DNA from: Macrostomum hystrix
Lineage: Eukaryota > Platyhelminthes > Macrostomidae
Assembly: GCA_950097015.1 (NCBI GenBank)
Contig: CATNEN010000025.1
Span: forward strand, 3,325,001 to 3,389,000
Length of the DNA: 64,000 nucleotides
Reading direction: 5' to 3'
Below are positions 25,601 through 37,600 of the stretch, piece after piece (position 1 is the stretch's first letter; each line of letters begins with the position of its first letter). A model generated the notes under the pieces. That model saw nothing but the letters and a program-made list of their open reading frames with translations, was not told where the DNA came from and ran no database searches. Both the position numbers and the translations under genes were made by a program.

Positions 25601-28600
25601 TCCATCTCTACTAGAACCTCTACTCCAATCTCTACTCAAATCTCTACTCCAATCTCTACTCCAGTCTCTACTCCATCTCTACTAGAACCTCTACTCCATC
25701 TCTACTCCATCTCTACTAGAACCTCTACTCCAATTTCTACTCCAATCTCTACTCCAATCTCTACTCCAGTCTCTACTCCAATCTCTACTCCAATCTCTAC
25801 TCCAGTCTCTACTCCAATCTCTACTCCAATCTTTACTCCAGTCTCTACTCCGGTCTCTACTCCAATCTCTACTCCAGTCTCTACTCCAATCTCTACTCCA
25901 GTCTCTACTCCAGTCTCTACTCCAATCTCTACTCCAGTCTCTACTCCAATCTCTACTCCGGTCTCTACTCCAATCTCTACTCCGGTCTCTACTCCAATCT
26001 CTACTCCAGTCTCTACTCCAATCTCTACTCCGGTCTCTACTCCAGTCTCTACTCCAATCTCTACTCCAGTCTCTACTCCAATCTCTACTCCAGTCTCTAC
26101 TCCAGTCTCTACTCCAATCTCTACTCCAGTCTCTACTCCAATCTCTACTCCAATCTCTACTCCAGTCTCTACTCCAGTCTCTACTCCAATCTCTACTCCA
26201 ATCTCTACTCCAATCTCTACTCCAGTTTCTACTCCAATCTCTACTCCAGTCTCTACTCCAATCTCTACTCCAATCTCTACTCCAGTCTCTACTCCCATCT
26301 CTACTCTAATCTCTACTCCAGTCTCTACTCCAATCTCTACTCCATCTCTACTAGAACCTCTACTCCAATCTCTACTCCAATCTCTACTCCAATCTCTACT
26401 CCATCTCTACTAGAACCTCTACTCCAATCTCTACTCAAATCTCTACTCCAATTTCTACTCCAGTCTCTACTCCAATCTCTACTCCAATCTCTACTCCAAT
26501 CTCTACTTCATCTCTACTAGAACCTCTACTCCAATCTCTACTCCAATCTCTACTCCAATCTCTACTCCAGTCTCTACTCCATCTCTACTAGAACCTCTAC
26601 TCCATCTCTACTCCATCTCTACTAGAACCTCTACTCCAATCTCTACTCAAATCTCTACTCCAATCTCTACTCCAGTCTCTACTCCATCTCTACTAGAACC
26701 TCTACTCCATCTCTACTCCATCTCTACTAGAACCTCTACTCCAATCTCTACTCAAATCTCTACTCCAATCTCTACTCCAGTCTCTACTCCATCTCTACTA
26801 GAACCTCTACTCCATCTCTACTCCATCTCTACTAGAACCTCTACTCCAATCTCTACTCAAATCTCTACTCCAATCTCTACTCCAGTCTCTACTCCATCTC
26901 TACTAGAACCTCTACTCCATCTCTACTCCATCTCTACTAGAACCTCTACTCCAATTTCTACTCCAATCTCTACTCCAATCTCTACTCCAGTCTCTACTCC
27001 AATCTCTACTCCAATCTCTACTCCAGTCTCTACTCCAATCTCTACTCCAATCTTTACTCCAGTCTCTACTCCGGTCTCTACTCCAATCTCTACTCCAGTC
27101 TCTACTCCAATCTCTACTCCAGTCTCTACTCCAGTCTCTACTCCAATCTCTACTCCAGTCTCTACTCCAATCTCTACTCCGGTCTCTACTCCAATCTCTA
27201 CTCCGGTCTCTACTCCAATCTCTACTCCAGTCTCTACTCCAATCTCTACTCCGGTCTCTACTCCAGTCTCTACTCCAATCTCTACTCCAGTCTCTACTCC
27301 AATCTCTACTCCAGTCTCTACTCCAGTCTCTACTCCAATCTCTACTCCAGTCTCTACTCCAATCTCTACTCCAATCTCTACTCCAGTCTCTACTCCAGTC
27401 TCTACTCCAATCTCTACTCCAATCTCTACTCCAATCTCTACTCCAGTTTCTACTCCAATCTCTACTCCAGTCTCTACTCCAATCTCTACTCCAATCTCTA
27501 CTCCAGTCTCTACTCCCATCTCTACTCTAATCTCTACTCCAATCTCTACTCCAATCTCTACTCCAATCTCTACTCCAATCTCTACTCCAATCTCTTCTCC
27601 AGTCTCTACTCCAATCTCTACTCCAATCTCTACTCCAATCTCTACTCCATCTCTACTAGAACCTCTACTCCAATCTCTACTCCAATCTCTACTCCAATCT
27701 CTACTCCAGTCTCTACTCCAATCTCTACTCCAATCTCTACTCCAATCTCTACTCCAATCTCTACTCCATCTCTACTAGAACCTCTACTCCAATCTCTACT
27801 CCAATCTCTACTCCATCTCTACTAGAACCTCTACTCCAATCTCTACTCCAATCTCTACTCCATCTCTACTAGAACCTCTACTCCAATCTCTACTCAAATC
27901 TCTACTCCAATCTCTACTCCAGTCTCTACTCCAATCTCTACTCCAATCTCTACTCCAATCTCTACTCCAATCTCTACTCCAATCTCTACTCCAATCTCTA
28001 CTCCAATCTCTACTCCAATCTCTACTCCAGTCTCTACTCCAATCTCTACTCCAATCTCTACTCCAATCTCTACTCCAATCTCTACTCCAATCTCTACTCC
28101 AATCTCTACTCCAATCTCTACTCCAATCTCTACTCCAGTCTCTACTCCAATCTCTACTCCAATCTCTACTCCAATCTCTACTCCAATCTCTACTCCAGTC
28201 TCTACTCCAATCTCTACTCCAATCTCTACTCCAATCTCTACTCCAATCTCTACTCCAGTCTCTACTCCAATCTCTACTCCAATCTCTACTCCAATCTCTA
28301 CTCCAATCTCTACTCCAATCTCTACTCCAGTCTCTACTCCAATCTCTACTCCAATCTCTACTCCAATCTCTACTCCATCTCTACTAGAACCTCTACTCCA
28401 ATCTCTACTCCAATCTCTACTCCAATCTCTACTCCATCTCTACTAGAACCTCTACTCCAATCTCTACTCAAATCTCTACTCCAATCTCTACTCCAGTCTC
28501 TACTCCATCTCTACTAGAACCTCTACTCCATCTCTACTCCATCTCTACTAGAACCTTTACTCCAATTTCTACTCCAATCTCTACTCCAATCTCTACTCCA

Positions 28601-31600
28601 ATCTCTACTCCAATCTCTACTCCATCTCTACTCCATCTCTACTAGAACCTCTACTCCATCTCTACTCCATCTCTACTAGAACCTCTACTCCAATTTCTAC
28701 TCCAGTCTCTACTCCATCTCTACTCCAGTCTCTACTCCAGTCTCTACTCCAATCTCTACTCCAATCTCTACTCCGGTCTCTACTCCAGTCTCTACTCCAA
28801 TCTCTACTCCGGTCTCTACTCCAATCTCTACTCCGGTCTCTACTCCAATCTCTACTCCAGTCTCTACTCCAATCTCTACTCCGGTCTCTACTCCAATCTC
28901 TACTCCAGTCTCTACTCCAATCTCTACTCCAGTCTCTACTCCAGTCTCTACTCCAATCTCTACTCCGGTCTCTACTCCAATCTCTACTCCGGTCTCTACT
29001 CCAATCTCTACTCCGGTCTCTACTCCAATCTCTACTCCAGTCTCTACTCCAATCTCTACTCCGGTCTCTACTCCAGTCTCTACTCCAATCTCTACTCCAA
29101 TCTCTACTCCAGTCTCTACTCCAGTCTCTACTCCAATCTCTACTCCGGTCTCTACTCCAATCTCTACTCCGGTCTCTACTCCAATCTCTACTCCAGTCTC
29201 TACTCCAATCTCTACTCCGGTCTCTACTCCAATCTCTACTCCAGTCTCTACTCCAATCTCTACTCCAATCTCTACTCCAGTCTCTACTCCCATCTCTACT
29301 CTAATCTCTACTCCAATCTCTACTCCAATCTCTACTCCAATCTCCACTCCAATCTCTACTCCAATCTCTACTCCAGTCTCTACTCCAATCTCTACTCCAA
29401 TCTCTACTCCAATCTCTACTCCATCTCTACTAGAACCTCTACTCCAATCTCTACTCCAATCTCTACTCCAATCTCTACTCCAGTCTCTACTCCAATCTCT
29501 ACTCCAATCTCTACTCCAATCTCTACTCCATCTCTACTAGAACCTCTACTCCAATCTCTACTCCAATCTCTACTCCAATCTCTACTCCATCTCTACTAGA
29601 ACCTCTACTCCAATCTCTACTCAAATCTCTACTCCAATCTCTACTCCAGTCTCTACTCCAATCTCTACTCCAATCTCTACTCCAATCTCTACTCCATCTC
29701 TACTAGAACCTCTACTCCAATCTCTACTCCAATCTCTACTCCAATCTCTACTCCAATCTCTACTCCAATCTCTACTCCAATCTCTACTCCAATCTCTACT
29801 CCAGTCTCTACTCCAATCTCTACTCCAATCTTTACTCCAATCTCTACTCCATCTCTACTAGAACCTCTACTCCATCTCTACTCCATCTCTACTAGAACCT
29901 CTACTCCATCTCTACTCCATCTCTACTAGAACCTTTACTCCAATTTCTACTCCAATCTCTACTCCAATCTCTACTCCAATCTCTACTCCATCTCTACTAG
30001 AACCTCTACTCCAATCTCTACTCAAATCTCTACTCCAATCTCTACTCCAGTCTCTACTCCATCTCTACTAGAACCTCTACTCCATCTCTACTCCATCTCT
30101 ACTAGAACCTCTACTCCAATCTCTACTCCAATCTCTACTCCAATCTCTACTCCAATCTCTACTCCAATCTCTACTCCAATCTCTACTCCAATCTCTACTC
30201 CAGTCTCTACTCCAATCTCTACTCCAATCTCTACTCCAATCTCTACTCCATCTCTACTAGAACCTCTACTCCAATCTCTACTCCAATCTCTACTCCAATC
30301 TCTACTCCATCTCTACTAGAACCTCTACTCCAATCTCTACTCAAATCTCTACTCCAATCTCTACTCCAGTCTCTACTCCATCTCTACTAGAACCTCTACT
30401 CCATCTCTACTAGAACCTCTACTCCATCTCTACTCCATCTCTACTAGAACCTTTACTCCAATTTCTACTCCAATCTCTACTCCAATCTCTACTCCAATCT
30501 CTACTCCATCTCTACTAGAACCTCTACTCCAATCTCTACTCCAGTCTCTACTCCAATCTCTACTCCAGTCTCTACTCCAATCTCTACTCCAATCTCTACT
30601 CCAGTCTCTACTCAAATCTCTACTCCAATCTCTACTCCAATCTGTACTCCAATCTCTACTCCAATCTCTACTACAATCTCTACTCCAATCTCTACTCCAA
30701 TCTCTACTCCAATCTCTACTCCAACCTCTACTCCAATCTCTACTCCAATCTCTACTCCAATCTCTACTCCAATCTCTACTCCAATCTCTACTCCAATCTC
30801 TACTCCAATCTCTACTCCAATCTCTACTCCAATCTCTACTCCAGTCTCTACTCCAATCTCTACTCCAATCTCTACTCCAATCTCTACTAGAACCTCTACT
30901 CCAATCTCTACTCAAATCTCTACTCCAATCTCTACTCCAGTCTCTACTCCATCTCTACTAGAACCTCTACTCCATCTCTACTCCATCTCTACTAGAACCT
31001 CTACTCCATCTCTACTCCATCTCTACTAGAACCTTTACTCCAATTTCTACTCCAATCTCTACTCCAATCTCTACTCCAATCTCTACTCCAATCTCTACTA
31101 GAACCTCTACTCCAATCTCTACTCCAATCTCTACTCCATCTCTACTAGAACCTCTACTCCAATCTCTACTCAAATCTCTACTCCAATCTCTACTCCAGTC
31201 TCTACTCCATCTCTACTAGAACCTCTACTCCAATTTCTACTCCAGTCTCTACTCCAATCTCTACTCCAGTCTCTACTCCAATCTCTACTCCAATCTCTAC
31301 TCCAGTCTCTACTCCAATCTCTACTCCAATCTCTACTCCAATCTGTACTCCAATCTCTACTCCAATCTCTACTACAATCTCTACTCCAATCTCTACTCCA
31401 ATCTCTACTCCAATCTCTACTCCAATCTCTACTCCAATCTCTACTCCAATCTCTACTCCAATCTCTACTCCAATCTCTACTCCAATCTCTACTCCAATCT
31501 CTACTCCAATCTCTACTCCAATCTCTACTCCAATCTCTACTCCAGTATTTGCTAACCCCATCCATTCTCAGTCTCTGTGAAAGTCTCATTAAATCCACTG

Positions 31601-34600
31601 AGATGATCAATCTCGCAGTCTCTCTCAATCAAATGTCGAGCTGTCTTAGACCTGACATTCTGACTGCAACCAGATGGAGAACATTTGTACACCGAGGCTT
31701 GGGACCAGTTTTTTCGCACCCAGGAATCCTCTGCTGCTGCTGCTCTGTGTCCCACTCTTATCTGCTGCAGAGCCACCTGTCAGATCTCCCACGGCGATGA
31801 TAAATATGAGGAGAAATGGCCAGACCAGGTTGGGCTGTATGATTAGACAGCCTGAGTGAGTGAAGGAGAGGGTAGAGAGGAGAGACGGTGGGGTAGTGAC
31901 TGCGATTTTTCAGCAGACTGACAGACTGTGCCTGTGTTAGCCCCTTCCAGCTGGTCTAGTTGAGAGCCAGTTTGACTGTAAGAAAAGTTTTGCTTTGCTT
32001 TCTTTCCCAGATGCCAAGAGGACAGTTGAAGAAAGTACGAGTCTTTTGCCAGATTCGACTGTGCTGCAGAAATCTGATGAGTGCAAGAAACAGCTGGCTG
32101 CCTGATAGGGAATCTAAAATGTTACATCAGGGATTGTGTGTCCAGTCCAACAGTGGGGAATGAAATGCGGATGCAGGGGGTGTTTCACGATACGATTGGG
32201 GTGTCAGATACGAGATGGGGTGTCAGATACGACATGGGGTGTCAGATACGACATGGGGTGTCAGATACGACATGAGGTGTCAGATACGACATGGGGTGTC
32301 AAATACGACATGGGGTGTCAAATACGACATGGGGTGTCAGATACTACATGGGGTGTCAGACAAAGCTGTGAAGTGTCACAGGCAGAGTGGTGTCAGATGA
32401 GGCGATGAGGTGTCAGATTGGGCAGTGGACTGTCAGTTGAGGTGGTGGGGTGTCAGATAAGGTGGCGAAATGTCAGATTGAGACAGTCGCATGTCATAAA
32501 ATATGGCTACGTGTCAGATTGTGCGGTGGGGTGTCAGATATGGTTGCGGGTTGTCAGATAAGGTTGCGGGATGTCAGATAAGGGGCGGGGTGTCAGATAA
32601 GGGGCGGGGTGTCAGATAAGGGGCGGGGTGTCAGATAAGGGGCGGGGTGTCAGATAAGGTGGCGAAATGTCAGATTGAGACAGTCGCATGTCATAAAATA
32701 TGGCTACGTGTCAGATTGTGCGGTGGGGTGTCAGATATGGTTGCGGGTTGTCAGATAAGGTTGCGGGATGTCAGATAAGGGGCGGGATAGAGCAGTTGGG
32801 AGTCAGACAGGAGGGCAATAAAGAACAAGTATAGAAAAAGTTCAAATGCGCAGCCCGCCAACATCCATCCAGTCTGCCGACGAAACTCTCTCATCAGCTG
32901 CGGCGGCCTCCGAGGCTGAGTTGCGACGCCAGGAGACGAAGTGCTCAGCCCTGACGGTGGCTTCATCGGTCCAGACGCTCATCGGCCTGATGGCCGGCGG
33001 CAGCGCCAGATTTTGCCCGGCCGTTTTCGATGGCTTCGCGTGTTGGCCTCGAACCCCGGCCGGAGCCGAGGCGAGGCTGCCCTGCCCAGTCGGCGCCTTC
33101 GACAACGCCGCCGACGGCATTGTCAACGGCAGCCTCGGCGTCGGCGCCTTCGCCTGGCGACGCTGCCGACTCGACGGCCGGTGGGAGTTTCCAACGGAGG
33201 CGGAGCTGACGAAAAACGGCACCGACAGTGAAGCTGGGACTTCAGTCACGAGCAGCGCCTACTCGAACTACAGCCTCTGCAGACAGTCAAAGGCTTACAA
33301 ATACCTGGCCGATAGGGTGAGCACAGAGAAGCAGAGAAATTTCATGGAAACAATTCGGAAACCAAGGATTAACTTAAGGATTATTGTGGATCAAATAGGG
33401 GATCATTTTTAATTAAATAGAGAATGATTGTGATTCAAACAGAGGATCATTGTGAATCAACCAGAGGATCATTGTGATTCAAACAGAGGATCATTGTGAA
33501 TCAAACAGAGGATCATTGTGAATCAACCAGAGGATCATTGTGAATCAAACAGAGGATAATTGTGAATCAAACAGAGGATCATTGTGAATCAAACAGAGGA
33601 TCATTGTGAATCAAACAGAGGATCATTGTGAATCAACCAGAGGATCATTGTGAATCAAACAGAGGATAATTGTGAATCAAACAGAGGATAATTGTGAATC
33701 AAACAGAGGATCCTTGTGAATCAAACAGAGGATCATTGTGAATCAAACAGAGGATAATTGTGAATCAAACAGAGGATCATTGTGAATCAAACAGAGGATC
33801 ATTGTGAATCAAACAGAGGATCATTGTGAATCAAACAGAGGATCATTGTGAATCAAACAGAGGATCATTGTGAATCTAACAGAGGATCATTGTGAATCAA
33901 ACAGATGGTCATTGTGAATCAAGTAGGGGATCATTATGACTCAAATAGGGGATCATTATGACTCAAATAGGGGATCCTTGTGAATCAAAAAGAGAATACC
34001 TCACTATTATTTTGGTGATCAATCACAATCAACTTACGGATCATTGCAGATCAACTTCACAATAAGCAAAGTTAAGGTCTAAGACAAACTTTTTCTTAGA
34101 CAGTATCGAATCAAATTGTTGAAGCTAAGGGCTAACAATCATATACTGTGATCTCATTAAGAGTCCAAGCCTTGTTAACTGCCAAACTGTCCCTAAGAAC
34201 TTTCCTACCTCTTGCCGTTAATTTCAGTGGATAAAATCGAATTGTAGCTACGTCAGACAAACACGCTCGCATGCAGAGTGGAAAATTAACTTTTTTTCTC
34301 CTGTCCACTAGGTCCAAGGGAAATAATTGTACTTTGACTTTTGTGCAGAAAAACCTATAGCGAAAATTGCCAGCGGGGTGCGCGGTTGCCGGGCGAGTTT
34401 TAATCGCCGGGTGTTTCGATAATGTTTGCCCTGGCAAGCCTGCTCTGCTCGTGTTTGTCTCCGCGTCCACCCGTGTGTGTCCCTCAATCCCAGGGCCACT
34501 CTGCCACACTTCATTCACGTATGCAGTCTCTATGGGCCTTCTGATCTGCCACATCATTGGCATCGTTTCAACTTTTCATCTTCTTGATTACTTCTTCATC

Positions 34601-37600
34601 GGCTTAAGTCTAAATTTACTGTCATCTAAAATCTAGCCTGTCAATCTCACACTGCCAATCTGAGCCTGTCAATATCACCCTGTCAATCTCACCCTGTCAA
34701 TCTCACCCTGTCAATCTCACCCTTCCAATCTCACATTGTCAATATCACCGTTCAACCTCTCACTCAATTAATCTCAGCCAAATAAATATAGCTAAGTAAA
34801 TATTACCCTGTTATTCCAAGCATGCATATGACTACACGATTTCTGTCAATGTCTACCTTCATATTAGTCTCTAACCCTAGCTCTACCTCACTATCTATCC
34901 CAATCTCTACCCCAATATCTACCCCAGTATCTACCACAATCTCTACGGGTCTCTACCCAAATATCTACCTGTCTCTATCCAATCTCTACCGTCTCTACCC
35001 CAATCTCTACCCTAATCTATACCAGTGTCTATCCCAATCTCTACCCCAATCTCTACCGGTCTCTACCCCAATATCTACCTGTCTCTATCCAATCTCTACC
35101 AGTCTCTACCCCAATCTCTACCCCAATCTATACCAGTGTCTACCCCAATCTCTACCGGTCTCTACCCCAATCACTACCCCAATCTATACCGGTCTCTACC
35201 CCAATCTCTACGGGTCTCTACCCCAATCTCTACGGGTCTCTAAACCAATCTCTACCTGTCTCTACTACAATCTCTACGGGTCTCTACCCCAATCTCTACG
35301 GGTCTCTACCCCAATCTCTACCTATCTCTACCCCAATCTCTATCACAATCTCTACCCCAATCTCTACCACAATCTCTGCCCCAATCTCTACCCCAATCTC
35401 TACCCCAATCTCAGTCTCAATCTCAACTCTACCAGGTATGTCTCAATCTCCTCCACTTACAACCAATCACACCATGTGTCTCTGTCCTGTCTCCAGGCAA
35501 TGCCAATTAGCCTGACAACACTTCCAGCCCTAGATCCCCAGTCAGATTTCGAAAGCGGCCATATCCCCGATTCGTTATGCCTAGTTACCACTTCAGTAAT
35601 GTCTTGTTTCTGACACTTTCAAGCTTTCATCATCAAAATTGTCTGCGGTCGTTTCTGCACTTTGCCTGCCCAAATACGAGTTCTTTGCTGATGAAAACCT
35701 GCGACACACTCGCCTCAATCTCCAAGTTGTCTTCCTTTTTTTCATAATTCACGTGAGCGTAAAAAATTGAATTGATGAATCGAACCTTTTCTTCGTGAGT
35801 CTCGCTGTCTCAACTCCAACCCCCTCCGTGGAAATTTGTAGACTGCTAATTTGGCTATCCATTTTGTTTTGCTAATCTTTCTTTGCCTAGCAAACACTCC
35901 ATCATCATCTGTCTCCAAGTCTGCTTCCTGGATGGAAAATGCCTTCCAATGGGACCCGGGTCAACACCTGTCACGCAGGCAGCAGGCTGCTGCTGCTATT
36001 GCTGCATCTGGAGGGCCTCAATGGATGTCAGGGTGGTTCTCGAAATTGCCAGAAATTTGGCCGAGTGGAAAACGGGGTAGAGAGAGAGAGAGAGAGAGAG
36101 AGTAACGGAAGTCTCTAAGCCTGAGTGCTCGAATAAATTGACCAATAGAAAAGTGCTGTGAAGATTCCAGCCTTATACTTGCTAGGCACTGCGGAATGAA
36201 TGTCAGTCTCGACTGGAAAGCATTTCAGTCTGCTAGAAAGTTGAATTCATCAACCTGTTAGACTGCTGGACATTCTCTAGGAGCAGACTTGCTTAGATTT
36301 AAGCACAGTCAGTCGGATTTGAGCAAAGTTAGTCACACTTGCGCATCGTCAGTCGGATTTGAGCACAGTCAGCCAGAATTGAGCACAGTCAGTCGGATTT
36401 AAGCACAGTCCGTCACACTTGAGCACAGTCAGTCGGATTTGAGCATAGTCAGTCGGATTTGAGCACAGTCAGTCGGATTTGAGCACAGTCAGTCAGATTT
36501 GAGCACAGTCCTTCACACTTGAGCACAGTCAGTCGGATTTGAGCACAGTCAGTCAGATTTGAGCACAGTCAGTCGGATTTGAGCACAGTCAGTCAGATTT
36601 GAGCACAGTCAGTCAGATTTGAGCACAGCCCTTCACACTTGAGCACAGTCAGTCGGATTTGAGCACAGTCAGTCAGATTTTAGCACAGTCAGTAAGATTT
36701 GAGCACAGTCAGTCAGATTTGAGCACAGTCAGTCAGATTTGAGCACAGTCAGTCAGATTTGAGCACAGTCAGTCGGATTTGAGCATAGTCAGTCGGATTT
36801 GAGCACAGTCAGTCGGATTTGAGCACAGTCAGTCAGATTTGAGCACAGTCAGTAAGATTTGAGCACAGTCAGTCGGATTTGAGCACAGTCAGTCAGATTT
36901 TAGCACAGTCAGTAAGATTTGAGCACAGTCAGTCAGATTTTAGCACAGTCAGTCAGATTTGAGCACAGCCCTTCACACTTGAGCACAGTCAGTCGGATTT
37001 GAGTACAGTCAGTCAGATTTTAGCACAGTCAGTAAGATTTGAGCACAGTCAGTCGGATTTGAGAGCACATTCAATCAGATTTGAGCACAGTCAGTAAGAT
37101 TTGAGCACACTTTTTTAGATTTGAGCACACTTTTTTAGATTTGAGCACACTAATCGATAAACCGTCGGCCTGCTAGACAGTTACCATTTTCGAACTGCCC
37201 ACAGCTGCGTGTAACCCAGGTGTCCAAGCTTCGGCAGTACCAGAGACTGGAGCTTGAGAATCGCACCTGCCAGTCCCTCATATCAGCCGCTTTAGCCAAC
37301 AATGCGACTGGCTGCTTGCCAACATTCGACAATATCATCTGCTGGCCTGGCGCCCGAGCCGGCAGCCGGGTGTACATGTCCTGCCCGGACTATGTCAACG
37401 AGCTCAACAGGGCCGGCATGGCCTGGCGAGTCTGCCTGAAGGACGGCAGCTGGCATCGTCCGGTTGGGAAGCCGGGCAGCGGCGAGGGTTGGACAAATTT
37501 CACCGACTGCTCAGTGAGGAAGAGCACCAATGCGGCTCTGGTGAGCTGCGATTCCTGCTGGATATCTGTTCGCATCTTCTAGGAGCAGACTTGCTTAGAT

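Larger units (their letters stand above)
31549..32198. other. unique island in GPCR intron 1
   Basis: One of the unique stretches between arrays near the end of the 16-kb intron. It contains the possible alternative first exon (31674-31855) and a strong acceptor at 32010. Confidence 0.5.

Noticed and set aside
24690-31548. Telomeric or immunoglobulin-switch-like repeat
   Set aside because: The unit TCTACTCCAATC has no telomere-type G-rich strand, and there are no neighbouring immune genes.
24674-31628. VETGVEIG, SRDW and TPIS repeat proteins
   Set aside because: All are frames of the 12-bp satellite.
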